Source: CAIYRG01 sp964494505 (GTDB taxonomy: Bacteria > Pseudomonadota > Alphaproteobacteria > Micropepsales > Micropepsaceae). From it: a stretch of DNA of 64,000 nucleotides. Shown one piece after another: positions 34,484 to 43,316 of the stretch (positions are counted from its first letter, which is position 1; every line of letters starts with the position of its first letter). The stretch spans positions 62,001 through 126,000 of the forward strand of contig CAZBRO010000012.1 in the NCBI GenBank assembly GCA_964494505.1, read 5' to 3'. Made by a program: the position numbers and the translations under genes. A model generated the notes under the pieces. That model was not told the DNA's origin and did not search any database. It saw only the letters and a program-made list of their open reading frames with translations.

Positions 34484-35653
34484 TTATTGCGCGGCGATGC
34501 TCTTGCGTTCCGGCGCCGGCGCGCTCTTGCCAGGGGCCGCCTGCGCCTGGACATGCGTGCCCGGCTTGAGCCGGTATTGACCGGCAGTGACGATGCGCTC
34601 GCCCTCCGTGAGTCCATCGCCGATGACAGCGATTTCTCCGGTATCTTCGGCGACCTTGATCGGCTTTGTTTGCACAGTGTCGTCGGGCTTGACGACGTAG
34701 ACGTAGAGCCCTTCCGGCCCGCGCTGAACGGCAGCCGAGGGAATGGTCAGAACATTCTTTTGAGTCTTCAGGAGAAGACGCACATTGACATAGGCGCCGG
34801 GCCACAGCGTGTCGTTCCGATTGGGAAAGATCGCCTTCAGGCGCATCGTGCCGGTCTGCTGGTCGATCTCATTGTCGATCAGCGCGACGGTTCCGCGGTC
34901 GAGTTCCTTTGTGTCATCGCGCGGCAGGGCCGACACGGTGACGGCCCCGGCCTTCATCGCGCCGGCCACTTTGGGAAGCATGTCCTCGGGCAAAGAGAAG
35001 ATCACCGAGATCGGATGCAATTGCGTGATGACCACGATCCCGGTGGTGTCGGAGGCATGGACATTGTTGCCCACATCGATGAGACGGATTCCGGTGCGGC
35101 CGTCGATGGGCGAGCTAATGGTGGTGTATTCGAGCTGCGTCCTTGCGTTCGAGATGGCGGCCTGGTCGCTTTTGACGAGGGCCGTCAACTGGGCCACCTG
35201 CGCGCGCGTGGTATCGACGGTCTGTTTGCTCGTGTAATCCATCGCCGCGAGCGCCGTGTAGCGATCCAGATCCTTCTGGGCGTTGGCGAGCTGTGCTTGG
35301 TCCTGCCCTTCCTTGCCGATCGCCTGCTCGAGTTGGGCCTGATAGGGACGCGGGTCGATCTGTGCCAGCAGATCGCCTTTCTTGACCTCCTTACCTTCGA
35401 CGAACCCGACCTTCTGCAATTGCCCATCGACCCGGGCGGTCATGGTGACTGTATTGAAAGCCTGCACCGTGCACAAGCCGGTCAGATAGTCGGGAACATC
35501 CTGGCGTGTCGCGACACCCATATCGACGGGAATGGCCGCGTCGGGCGCCGGCACCGCCGAGGCCTGCACGTCCGCTTTCCCGACCCAATACCAGAGCACG
35601 AAGCCCGCAGCAGCGAGCAGAACGGCAACAACTACGCTTCGAAGACGATTCAT
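34484..35653 (-). CDS. RND efflux periplasmic adaptor (MdtA-like, HlyD family)
   Basis: 389 residues from ATG 35653 (MNRLRSVVVAVLLAAAG, signal/anchor). An in-frame ATG at 35713 would add 20 residues and overlap the OMF stop codon; the native N-terminus is more typical from 35653. Lipoyl domain TARVDGQLQKVGFVEGKEVKKGDLLAQIDPRPY, coiled-coil hairpin with Gln/Ala repeats, TTISSPIDGRTGIRLIDVG, beta-barrel LWPGAYVNVRLLL. It bridges permease and outer-membrane factor. The permease start is 15 bases downstream. Confidence 0.9.
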   Translation of the reverse strand: MNRLRSVVVAVLLAAAGFVLWYWVGKADVQASAVPAPDAAIPVDMGVATRQDVPDYLTGLCTVQAFNTVTMTARVDGQLQKVGFVEGKEVKKGDLLAQIDPRPYQAQLEQAIGKEGQDQAQLANAQKDLDRYTALAAMDYTSKQTVDTTRAQVAQLTALVKSDQAAISNARTQLEYTTISSPIDGRTGIRLIDVGNNVHASDTTGIVVITQLHPISVIFSLPEDMLPKVAGAMKAGAVTVSALPRDDTKELDRGTVALIDNEIDQQTGTMRLKAIFPNRNDTLWPGAYVNVRLLLKTQKNVLTIPSAAVQRGPEGLYVYVVKPDDTVQTKPIKVAEDTGEIAVIGDGLTEGERIVTAGQYRLKPGTHVQAQAAPGKSAPAPERKSIAAQ

Positions 35654-35703
35654 TTTCCCGCCAGCCTTCCGCAATAACGCTGTTTCGTTTTTCGCGTTCG
35701 CGC

Positions 35704-37128
35704 CTACTGCCATCCGCCGCCCAGCGCCTTGATGAGGCTGACCGACGCCTCGACCCGGGCGAGCTTCGCCTGCACCAGAGCGTCTTCAGCGGGGAACAGC
35801 GAATTTTCGGTGTTGAGCACCGTCAGCAGGTTGACGGTTCCCGCCCGCAATTGCGCGGTGGAAATGGCAAAGGCGCGGCTCGCACGGTCCACGGCCTCCT
35901 GCTGTCTCTGTTGCTGCAATCGGGTGAACTGGGTTGCGGCCAGCGCATCCTCGGTATCGGCAAAGGCGGACACCACCGACTTGCGATAATCCTGCACCAG
36001 TTCATCGTAACGCGCCTGAGAGTAGTCGAGCTGTCCTTCCAATCGGCCGCCTTCGAAGAGCGGCTGCGTGATCGCCGCAGATATCGCGTAAAACGGACTC
36101 GCGGCGCCGAAGAGCGAGGAAAGGGCGGTCGTGGCAATACCGCCCTCCGCCGTGAGCTGGACATCGGGGAAGAACTGGGCGCGCGCCATTTTGATGTCGG
36201 CATTCGCGGCAATCAATTGTGCCTCGGCTTCGGCGACATCGGGACGCCGCGCAAGCAGGCTCGCGGGTAATCCGGGCTTGATGACCGGCTCCGACAGATC
36301 GCTGACGCTGCCGTCTGCGATGTGGATGTCTTCCGGCAGCTTGCCGGTGAGAATCGCCAGCGCGTCTGTTGTCTGCTGCAATTGCTCCTGCAGCGGCGGC
36401 AGTTCCGCCATCAGAGTCGCGACCACGGTTTCCTGCTGAGCCACGTCAAGCGCGGTCGCAACCCCGATCATGTCTTCGAACTGCAGCGCCTTGAGCAGTT
36501 CGTTCGCGGCATCGATATTCTGCTGCACGACGGCAATGCGGTCGCGCAGCGCGAGTATCTGGAAATAGGTGTTTGCGACGCCGGACACGACGGTCAGCGC
36601 AACCGTTTCACGGTCGAAGCGGCTTGCCTGCGCGAGTGCCTTGGCCGAGGCAACCGCCGCAGCGTTCTTCCCCCAGAAATCGAATTCGTAACTTGCGTTC
36701 AGTGCAGCCATGGATGTGGTGAAGGTGGAGGAGCCGGCGCCCTGCACGGCGGAGGGAGCCGTGCGCTCGCGGGTGATGGAGCCGCCTGCGCCCACCGCCG
36801 GCAGCAGCGAGGCCCCCGCGATGCGCATTTGCGCATCGGCTTGCCGGATGCGCGCAACCGCGGCGGCAATATCGTAGTTCGCGGCTTCCGCCGATTGCTC
36901 GAATTCGTCGAGCTGGGGCGAGCCGAAATCGCGCCACCAATTGGCGGCCGGCCACGCGGGCGCGTTGTTCGCGGCATCGGCCATGTTCCATGCAGGAGGA
37001 ATGGCAGTAGCGGGCCGCTGATAGTCCGGACCGAGGCTGCAGGCCGCGAGCAGGCCGGCCACCATGCTCATCATAAAGGCAATGGAGCCTGAACGCCGAT
37101 AGTCACTCGATACTCGGGATACCGTCAT
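35704..37128 (-). CDS. RND efflux outer-membrane factor (NodT/OprM family lipoprotein)
   Basis: 474 residues starting at ATG 37128 (MTVSRVSSDYRR...); the frame is open 49 codons further but that part is not conserved. Signal peptide and lipobox LLAAC followed by SLGPDYQRP, the typical start of OprM/NodT lipoproteins. Two OEP repeats with TolC-like coiled coils (AEAANYDIAAAVARIRQADAQ; LLARRPDVAEAEAQLIAANAD). It forms the outer-membrane duct for the adjacent RND pump. First gene of the efflux operon; no regulator gene flanks it in the window. Confidence 0.9.
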   Translation of the reverse strand: MTVSRVSSDYRRSGSIAFMMSMVAGLLAACSLGPDYQRPATAIPPAWNMADAANNAPAWPAANWWRDFGSPQLDEFEQSAEAANYDIAAAVARIRQADAQMRIAGASLLPAVGAGGSITRERTAPSAVQGAGSSTFTTSMAALNASYEFDFWGKNAAAVASAKALAQASRFDRETVALTVVSGVANTYFQILALRDRIAVVQQNIDAANELLKALQFEDMIGVATALDVAQQETVVATLMAELPPLQEQLQQTTDALAILTGKLPEDIHIADGSVSDLSEPVIKPGLPASLLARRPDVAEAEAQLIAANADIKMARAQFFPDVQLTAEGGIATTALSSLFGAASPFYAISAAITQPLFEGGRLEGQLDYSQARYDELVQDYRKSVVSAFADTEDALAATQFTRLQQQRQQEAVDRASRAFAISTAQLRAGTVNLLTVLNTENSLFPAEDALVQAKLARVEASVSLIKALGGGWQ

Positions 37129-37386
37129 AATGCTGAAATGCCACTTCCCTGACTCTCTGCCGAGATGCCGCCCTGCAGCGCGGTGAGTGGCGCCGGGGAC
37201 GCGGAGAGCTCGCCGATCAGAAAGCGGGATATGGGACCCCTGGTTCCGAGCTCCAACTGAACCTATCAGCCTCAAGCGGCCCTAAGGCTGACAATTCGGT
37301 GAGTAACATCTCAAGCGATGTCGGTTGAAATCCTGGAGACACATTCGCGACATCATTACCAATGGGACATGCAAAGTTCCCAATCG

Positions 37387-38712
37387 TCAGACGACTTCCG
37401 GTTCCACAGCCGAATCCGTGGCGCGCATCACAAAGCGCCCAACCGCAAGCACGATCAGCGCCGCAAGCAGCAAGCCCAGCGCCAGAACAGCCATCGCCAC
37501 CGCATAGGTTCCGGTCTGTTCCTTCAACACGCCGATGAGGTAGGGTCCAACGAAACCACCCAGCGACGTTCCACTGTTGAGAAGCGCTATCGAGCCCGCC
37601 GCCGCCGTGCCGCGCAGGAAGGACGATGCCAGGACAAAATGCGGACTCGCCGCGGCCAACAGGCCGACCATCGCGAATGTGAGGCATCCGAGCACCAGCA
37701 TATCGTTCTGCAACAGGCTTGCGCCCGCAAAGCCCGCCGCGGCGAGCAAAGTGGGCAACGCCACATGCCAAATCCGATCTCCGCTGCGATCGCTGGAATA
37801 TCCCCAAAGCACGATCGCGATTACGCTCGCGAGATACGGGATTGTCACGATGAAACCCACCAGCAGGTTCGAGAAACCCATCGCCTGCACAATCTGCGGC
37901 AGCCACAGCGTCGCGCCATAAAGCGCAGCTCCCCTGCCGAGCCCCGCGAGCGCAATCGCGAGCACCCGTGGGTCGCGCAGAGCCTCCCAGAGCGCGCCAT
38001 CCTCGGCAGTCCCTTCACCCGACAGATTTGCAGCAATCGCCTTCTTTTCCGCGGCGCTCAGCCAATCGGCTTGCGCCGGCGTGTCGGGGAGGAATCTCAG
38101 AACGGCGAAGGCGAGGAGACACGCAGGTGCGCCCTCGATCAGAAACAGCCATTGCCAGCCATGGAGCCCGAGAACACCGCTCATTTGCAGAATGAACGTG
38201 GATACCGGGCCCCCGACAATGCCCGACAGCGGAATGGCGCAGGTAAATGCTGCCGTGAATCGTGCGCGATCCGCCCGCGGGAACCACAGCGTGAGATAAA
38301 AGATCATGCCCGGGAAGAAGCCCGCCTCCGCCACGCCCAACAGGAAGCGGAGCACGTAGAAATCGCGAGGCGTGTGGACGAACGCGGTTGCAGCCGAGAT
38401 CGCGCCCCAGATTGCCATGATGCAGCAGACCGAAACGCGTGCTCCGATCCGTTCGAGAATGACGTTGCTCGGGATTTGGAACAGCAAATAACCGGCGAAG
38501 AAAATACCGGCTCCGAGCCCGAACACAGACGGCGAAAAGCCGAGATCCTTGTTCATGGTGAGCGCGGCAAAGCCCGCATTGACGCGGTCGACATAATTGA
38601 CGAAGTACAGGAGTCCCATGAAGGGGATGAGGCGCCATGCGCATCTGGCGAGAAGCTGACGGTCGCTTATCGCGCGCTCCCGCGCCTGTGGAACACAATT
38701 CGCCGCCGTCAT
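37387..38712 (-). CDS. MFS transporter, anion:cation symporter (ACS) type
   Basis: 441 residues, twelve membrane helices. LIPFMGLLYFVNYVDRVNAGFA, the D-R-x-N signature of helix 1 in ACS carriers, then GYLLFQIPSNVILERIGARV and LRFLLGVAEAGFFPGMIFYLTLWFP, all typical of phthalate/galactonate/tartrate-type permeases. It probably takes up an organic acid with protons. No catabolic gene for a recognised substrate lies next to it. The 258-base stretch between it and the OMF gene holds no gene I can support. Confidence 0.87.
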   Translation of the reverse strand: MTAANCVPQARERAISDRQLLARCAWRLIPFMGLLYFVNYVDRVNAGFAALTMNKDLGFSPSVFGLGAGIFFAGYLLFQIPSNVILERIGARVSVCCIMAIWGAISAATAFVHTPRDFYVLRFLLGVAEAGFFPGMIFYLTLWFPRADRARFTAAFTCAIPLSGIVGGPVSTFILQMSGVLGLHGWQWLFLIEGAPACLLAFAVLRFLPDTPAQADWLSAAEKKAIAANLSGEGTAEDGALWEALRDPRVLAIALAGLGRGAALYGATLWLPQIVQAMGFSNLLVGFIVTIPYLASVIAIVLWGYSSDRSGDRIWHVALPTLLAAAGFAGASLLQNDMLVLGCLTFAMVGLLAAASPHFVLASSFLRGTAAAGSIALLNSGTSLGGFVGPYLIGVLKEQTGTYAVAMAVLALGLLLAALIVLAVGRFVMRATDSAVEPEVV

Positions 38713-38882
38713 GCGTCGCCTCTCGATCTGACCCTATCACATTTGCTGGCTGCGAATTTGAGGTCCGGTTCGGGCGGGGATCCGCGTCGTTCCGAATCTT
38801 CCGCAAGGGTTGTGGCGGCGGTTGGGCTGGTTTGCTACCATCCTTCGCAACTGCCCACTGATATTCCGATCGAGGACGAACG

Positions 38883-39254
38883 ATGAAATTGCCCATTATC
38901 ATCTCCGCCGCTGCGATCCTGCTGGTCGCGGCCCAAGTTACGGCCCAGACCCCAACGGACAAACCATCCCCTCCGGGTTGGATCACGGCGACGAACAAAC
39001 CGTGCAAGATTTGGAACCCCCAACCCGAGGCCGATGAAGCCGTGACGTGGTCGGGACCGTGCAAGGACGGCTTCGCGTCGGGGAAGGGCATCTTGTTTTG
39101 GACCGTCAACGGCAAGCCCGATGTGGAATTCGACGGCGTTTACGCGAATGGAAAGCGCAACGGACCTGGCGTCATGATCTTGCCCGATGGGAGTCGCATC
39201 GAGGGCGAGTGGGTGAACGACGAACTTCTTTCCGGAGATCGCGACGCGATTTAA
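38883..39254 (+). CDS. Small secreted MORN-repeat protein
   Basis: 123 residues. Signal peptide (LPIIISAAAILLVAAQVTAQT) and GAGGA at the ribosome site. The mature protein contains at least one MORN-like repeat: YANGKRNGPGVMILPDGSRI EGEW as separate strands, with GKGILFWTVNGKPD before it as a weaker copy. MORN repeats bind lipids or partner proteins and often cluster at membranes. Two Cys (NKPCKIW and SGPCKDG) could form a disulfide. Role unknown. Confidence 0.7.
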   Translation: MKLPIIISAAAILLVAAQVTAQTPTDKPSPPGWITATNKPCKIWNPQPEADEAVTWSGPCKDGFASGKGILFWTVNGKPDVEFDGVYANGKRNGPGVMILPDGSRIEGEWVNDELLSGDRDAI

Positions 39255-39445
39255 GCGGGCTCGGTAAAGCGCGCGCAATCGCCGGTCGCGGTGAAGCGCG
39301 GATTGCCGCGACGCCGTTCTCAGGGATTTATGGTTGAGCCTTTGCTAAGAAAATCATTCATTTACCTCTTCCAGACGTCTCGATTTTGAATCAAATCGAC
39401 TTGCGCTACATGACGCGCGCCAACCGGATCGGGAAGGAGCCGCGC

Positions 39446-39646
39446 ATGATCGACACCCTGAAAGCCTCCACCAGCAACATGCGCGCCTTCCTTTCCCGGT
39501 TCCTGTCGGACGAGAACGGCAGCACCGCCATCGAATATGCCCTGTTCGCGGCGGGCATCGGGTTCGCGGTTCTGTCGTCTTTCAGTGCGATGAGCGAGGC
39601 GGTGGCTGCTAAATACGAACTGATCCGCAGTTCGATGCCGGGCTAG
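39446..39646 (+). CDS. Flp/Fap-type pilin, isolated
   Basis: 66 residues from ATG 39446, chosen because GGAAGGAG at 39432-39439 precedes it; the in-frame ATG at 39386 has no ribosome site. The Flp leader and N-terminal helix are clear: RFLSDENGSTAIEYALFAAGI, with the processing Gly, Glu and Tyr typical of type IVb pilins. TadV-type prepilin peptidase would cut after Gly. No tad/cpa genes are nearby, so this is an orphan pilin, perhaps used by a tad system elsewhere. A small inverted repeat (CGATTT-TGAATC-AAATCG, 39381-39398) lies upstream. Confidence 0.82.
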   Translation: MIDTLKASTSNMRAFLSRFLSDENGSTAIEYALFAAGIGFAVLSSFSAMSEAVAAKYELIRSSMPG

Positions 39647-39664
39647 ACAAGCAGGAAGTCCGCC

Positions 39665-41077
39665 TCAACCCTCCGGGTGCGGAAGATCGGCGAGGCGGAT
39701 GGCGCTCACCGCCGCGCCCAGCAGCGCGACCAGCGCACCCGCCCAGAGAGCGGCCGCGGCGCCCCCCGGCGCGAACCGCGCCAGCACCAGCGCGGTCAAT
39801 GCGGCACCCACGGTCTGACCCAGCAGCCGCGCCATGGCCTGCAGACCGCTGGCGCCGCCGCTGCGCGCGCGTGGCGCGGATGCCTGGATGGTGCGGTTGT
39901 TGGGCGATTGGTAGAGCCCGAACCCCGCCCCTGCGAGCGCCATGCGCCAGACGATGTCGGGAGTGCTGGTGCGTGCGCCGAGCATGGCGAGCGCGGCCAG
40001 TCCCGCGCCGAACGCGGCGAGCCCGATCAATCCGAGAAGGCCCGCCGGATAGCGGTCGGAAAGCTTGCCCGCGATGGGCGCGAACACCGCGGTCGCGAGC
40101 GGCCATGGCGTGATCAGCAGGCCGGTGTCCACCGCCGAATAGCCGATCGCCTGCAGGTGGAAGGGGAGCGCTATGAAGGCGAGGCTTTGCGCCAGGAACG
40201 AGCACACCGATGTGGCGACCGACAACGCAAGCAGGGGCAGCTTGAGCAGATCGACCGGAATCAACGGCAGAGGCATCCGGGTCTGCCGGCGATAGAGGAC
40301 AACGCCCATCGACAGCGTCAACCCAATCTCAGCGAACAGCAGCGAAGGGAGGGCAGGGCGGCTGAGCGAATCCAAAAGCACGATCAGCGTCCCGAACGTA
40401 ATGGCGCTCATCACCGCGCTGACCATGTCGAAGGGATGATGCGTGCGGGGCGTCTCGGGGAGCGCGTAAATGCCCACGATGACCGCGACAATGGTGATCG
40501 GGACTTTGACGGCAAAAAGCCACGGCCAGGGCGCGAAGGCGAGGATGGAACTCGCGATGGTCGGGCCTGCCGCAGCCGAGACCGCGATCACCACCGCATT
40601 GATGCCGATGCCGTGGCCGAGCCGGTTGATGGGATGAATGAACCGCACCAGCGCCATGTTCACGCTCATCACGCCGGCCGCACCCAAGCCCTGCACGACC
40701 CGCATCATCGTGAGGATCAGCAGGTTCGGCGCAAGCGCACAGCCGAGCGAGGCGACGCAGAACAGGCACAACCCCGCGAGATAGACCCGCTTGTAGCCGA
40801 GAATGTCGCCGGCCGATGCCAATGGCAGCAGCGAAAGCATGATCGTCACCTGATAGGCGTTGACGATCCAAACGGAGGCGGCGGCATCGATCTTGAAATC
40901 GGCGCCGATGGTCGGCAGAGCCACATTGACGATGGTCTGCTCAATGACGGTGACGAAGATGGCAAGGCAGATGGTTAGAATAGCCCACCGGCGCTGCGGC
41001 AGCGGCAGACCGTCGAAACTGGTACGGGAGGTGTCCTGCAACAACGAAGTCCGGAAAATAGCGGGTGCCAAGGACAT
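39665..41077 (-). CDS. MFS transporter, DHA2 (EmrB/QacA) type
   Basis: 470 residues from ATG 41077, or 485 from a GTG at 41122; neither has a strong ribosome site, but CAAGG stands 11 bases before the ATG. Fourteen hydrophobic helices fit the DHA2 family. VTVIEQTIVNVALPTIGADF is the helix-1 motif D1 region, GDILGYKRVYLAGLCLF the loop 2-3 motif A and LTMMRVVQGLGAAGVMSVNMAL motif B. These proton-driven exporters remove drugs or dyes. It is convergent with the pilin gene and no adaptor gene (EmrA) is adjacent. Confidence 0.88.
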   Translation of the reverse strand: MSLAPAIFRTSLLQDTSRTSFDGLPLPQRRWAILTICLAIFVTVIEQTIVNVALPTIGADFKIDAAASVWIVNAYQVTIMLSLLPLASAGDILGYKRVYLAGLCLFCVASLGCALAPNLLILTMMRVVQGLGAAGVMSVNMALVRFIHPINRLGHGIGINAVVIAVSAAAGPTIASSILAFAPWPWLFAVKVPITIVAVIVGIYALPETPRTHHPFDMVSAVMSAITFGTLIVLLDSLSRPALPSLLFAEIGLTLSMGVVLYRRQTRMPLPLIPVDLLKLPLLALSVATSVCSFLAQSLAFIALPFHLQAIGYSAVDTGLLITPWPLATAVFAPIAGKLSDRYPAGLLGLIGLAAFGAGLAALAMLGARTSTPDIVWRMALAGAGFGLYQSPNNRTIQASAPRARSGGASGLQAMARLLGQTVGAALTALVLARFAPGGAAAALWAGALVALLGAAVSAIRLADLPHPEG

Positions 41078-41167
41078 AAGCGGAAAAGCCTTGCGCCGTC
41101 CAGGCGGCCATATGGCGGTCACGGTTTTCAGCTAGAATGTCTTCCCGCAAATATGGTGGTGCTTCCA

Positions 41168-42046
41168 ATGCGTACCAAAGCGTCGTTACTGAAGATTTGG
41201 ATGCTCGCCCTGTGCTTGGGGCTGGCGATTATTTCCGGATTCGCTCTGTCTGCGGCTGCGGCAACCGCGCAAGACTTCGAGATCGCGGGACTGAAGGTCA
41301 CCGCTTGGCTCCCCCAGGGGGCGGCGGCACAAGGAGCGCCGGTCATCCTGTTTTCGCATGGCTTCCATGGCTGTGCGAAGCAGTCGACGTTCCTCACCGA
41401 GGCACTGGCAGATGCCGGCTACGCGGTATTTGCGCCCAATCATCGGGATGTGGCCTGCGGCAATTTGGCGGCCTGGTTTGGTGCCGCTGAAGCGCCGTTC
41501 CTCGATACGGACCGCTGGACCGAAGCCACCTATGCCGACCGCGCGATGGACCTGAAGGCCCTGATCGACGCGGCCTCTCGGGACCCGCGTTTCGCCGCCT
41601 TCGATTGGGGCCGTATCGGCCTGGCCGGTCATTCACTCGGCGGTTACACGGTCCTGGGCTTGGGCGGCGGCTGGACGGGCTGGAAGGATGCGCGCGTGCG
41701 TGCCGTGCTCGCACTTTCGCCCTACAGCGCGCCGTTTCTCTACCGGCAGACGCTCTCGGGCTTGTCCGTGCCGGTGATGTATCAGGGCGGCACCTGGGAT
41801 GTCGGCATCACGCCGCTCGTCGGTCAGGGCGGTGGCGCCTATGACCAGACGCCGGCCCCCAAATATTATGTCGAGCTGGAAGGCGCCGGGCATTTCGCCT
41901 GGACGGACCTCAATCCGCGGTTTCACGAAGCGATCAATGCCTACAGCATTGCGTTTTTCGATGCCTATCTGAAGGACAAGCCCTTTCCAGATGCGCTGCT
42001 CCGGAAAGGCAAGCAGGTCTCAGATATCCGTATGCAGATGAACTGA
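41168..42046 (+). CDS. Secreted alpha/beta hydrolase (dienelactone hydrolase / platelet-activating-factor hydrolase-like)
   Basis: 292 residues from ATG 41168 (MRTKASLLKIW); an ATG at 41153 is also open, and GGTGGT between them is the better ribosome site. Signal peptide (MLALCLGLAIISGFALSAAA). Alpha/beta hydrolase core: VILFSHGFHGC oxyanion loop, AGHSLGGYTVLG nucleophile elbow with Ser, late acidic turn and catalytic His probably in LEGAGHFAWTD. Probably an esterase or lipase acting outside the cytoplasm. Convergent with the next hydrolase-fold gene, with three bases between stops. Substrate unknown. Confidence 0.82.
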   Translation: MRTKASLLKIWMLALCLGLAIISGFALSAAAATAQDFEIAGLKVTAWLPQGAAAQGAPVILFSHGFHGCAKQSTFLTEALADAGYAVFAPNHRDVACGNLAAWFGAAEAPFLDTDRWTEATYADRAMDLKALIDAASRDPRFAAFDWGRIGLAGHSLGGYTVLGLGGGWTGWKDARVRAVLALSPYSAPFLYRQTLSGLSVPVMYQGGTWDVGITPLVGQGGGAYDQTPAPKYYVELEGAGHFAWTDLNPRFHEAINAYSIAFFDAYLKDKPFPDALLRKGKQVSDIRMQMN

Positions 42047-42049
42047 CGT

Positions 42050-42955
42050 TCAGCCGCGATGTCTGGCAAGAAAATCCAGAACCGCGCGATTGAAAACGTC
42101 CGGCCGTTCCCAATAGACCGAGTGGCCGGCCTCCGGCACGATCACGAGTTCGGCGCCCGGAATATGCGCGGCATAGGTCCTGATGAGGGGGGGTGGCACG
42201 TACAAGTCGGCATCGCCGCCGATAATGAGCGCCGGCACGTTCAGGCCTGAGAGGCGAGCCCATGTCACGGTGTTTGCTGGCTTCTGGCCCAGCCGGTTGC
42301 CGGTGACGGCGGCGCGCTCCAGCGCGGCCCATTGCGCGGCGCCTTCCGGATTTGCGGCGCGGTAGGCGGGGGACAGTTCGCGGAAGACCGCCGGCATCGC
42401 GTCGAAGCCGTTGGGACGCAGCGCTTCGATCCTTTGCGCATAATCCCTGTCTTCGACGCCGCCGACCGCGCAAGCGACGATGAGGCTTGCGAGCCGCTCG
42501 GGATGGGAAAGCGCGTAATCCACCGCGATACCGCCCCCTGCCGCCGAACCGATGGCGTGGAATTTCCTGACCTTCAGAAAATCCATCAGGGCCTGCAGAT
42601 CGCCTGCAGCCGTCCCAGGGTTCTCTTTCGGGACGGAATCGGAGCCACCATAGCCGCGCCGCGAATAGGCGATGACGCGATAGCCGGCCTTCGCGAATAC
42701 CGGTTGCTGATACGACCAGATGCGCTCGCTTCCGGTCGCCGGATGCAGAAGCACGATCGCCTCGCCCGTGCCGCCGGTGTCCCAATAGGAAAGCCTCGTG
42801 CCCGCGACTGCGGCGATGCCGGATTTCGCGGGCTCCTGCAGGGGAACCGGAATGGGCCCAGGGGTATCGGCGTTCATCGCGCGTAAGGCGGTGCTTTGCG
42901 CGAGCGCGGCCGCCGAAATCGCGGTTTGCACAAACACGCGGCGGCTGATGCGCAT
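42050..42955 (-). CDS. Tat-exported alpha/beta hydrolase-fold protein lacking the nucleophile
   Basis: 301 residues. N-terminal twin-arginine signal SRRVFVQTAISAAALAQ. Hydrolase fold: LLHPATGSERIWSYQQ, VIAYSRRGYGGSD, then the nucleophile elbow, which reads IGSAAGGGIAVDYAL, so the position normally held by Ser, Asp or Cys in G-x-Nuc-x-G is Ala. The late acid (GGDADLYVP) and His (VPEAGHSVYW) remain. Either it is a binding protein, or it is a member of a subgroup with another mechanism. It starts one base after the hisI stop and is the last of nine tightly packed genes. Confidence 0.8.
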   Translation of the reverse strand: MRISRRVFVQTAISAAALAQSTALRAMNADTPGPIPVPLQEPAKSGIAAVAGTRLSYWDTGGTGEAIVLLHPATGSERIWSYQQPVFAKAGYRVIAYSRRGYGGSDSVPKENPGTAAGDLQALMDFLKVRKFHAIGSAAGGGIAVDYALSHPERLASLIVACAVGGVEDRDYAQRIEALRPNGFDAMPAVFRELSPAYRAANPEGAAQWAALERAAVTGNRLGQKPANTVTWARLSGLNVPALIIGGDADLYVPPPLIRTYAAHIPGAELVIVPEAGHSVYWERPDVFNRAVLDFLARHRG

Positions 42956-42956
42956 C

Positions 42957-43316
42957 TCATGGGTCCGTTCGGCGCTCTAATCTGCGGAAGAAACAAGCGG
43001 TCGCGCCGGTGTGGCAGGCAGGGCCCACCTGATCGACCTTCAAGAGCAGCGTGTCGCCGTCGCAATCGACATAGGCTTCGACGAGTGTCTGCGTATGCCC
43101 GCTGGTCTCGCCCTTGCGCCACAGCCGGCCGCGCGACCGCGACCAATAGGTGACCTCGCGCGTCTCCAGCGTGTGCCGCAGCGAGTCCGCGTTCATCCAG
43201 GCCATCATCAGGACCTCGCCGGTTGTCGCATCCTGCGCGATGGCCGGCACCAGTCCGTTCGCATCGAACGCCACGGCGGCCAGGAACGCAGCGGCGGAGA
43301 TTGCTTCGTCGCTCAG
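42957..43316 (-). CDS. hisI: Phosphoribosyl-AMP cyclohydrolase, probable CTG start
   Basis: 119 residues if translated from CTG at 43316. The catalytic region is intact: WSRSRGRLWRKGETSGHTQ, zinc ligands in VDCDGD and GPACHTGATACFF. It hydrolyses the N1-C6 bond of PR-AMP in histidine synthesis; the PR-ATP pyrophosphohydrolase (HisE) domain is separate here. No ATG gives a normal protein: the ATG at 43445 adds unrelated sequence antisense-like to the upstream gene and GTG 43274 cuts the expected N-terminus. CTG overlaps the previous stop (CTGA) and has GGGAG 7 bases before it, giving a family-length N-terminus before FDANGLVPAIAQD. Confidence 0.82.
   Translation of the reverse strand: MSDEAISAAAFLAAVAFDANGLVPAIAQDATTGEVLMMAWMNADSLRHTLETREVTYWSRSRGRLWRKGETSGHTQTLVEAYVDCDGDTLLLKVDQVGPACHTGATACFFRRLERRTDP

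Noticed and set aside
41080..41122. Earlier GTG start for the DHA2 transporter
   Set aside because: No ribosome site before GTG 41122 and the extra residues are not typical; ATG 41077 preferred but not certain.
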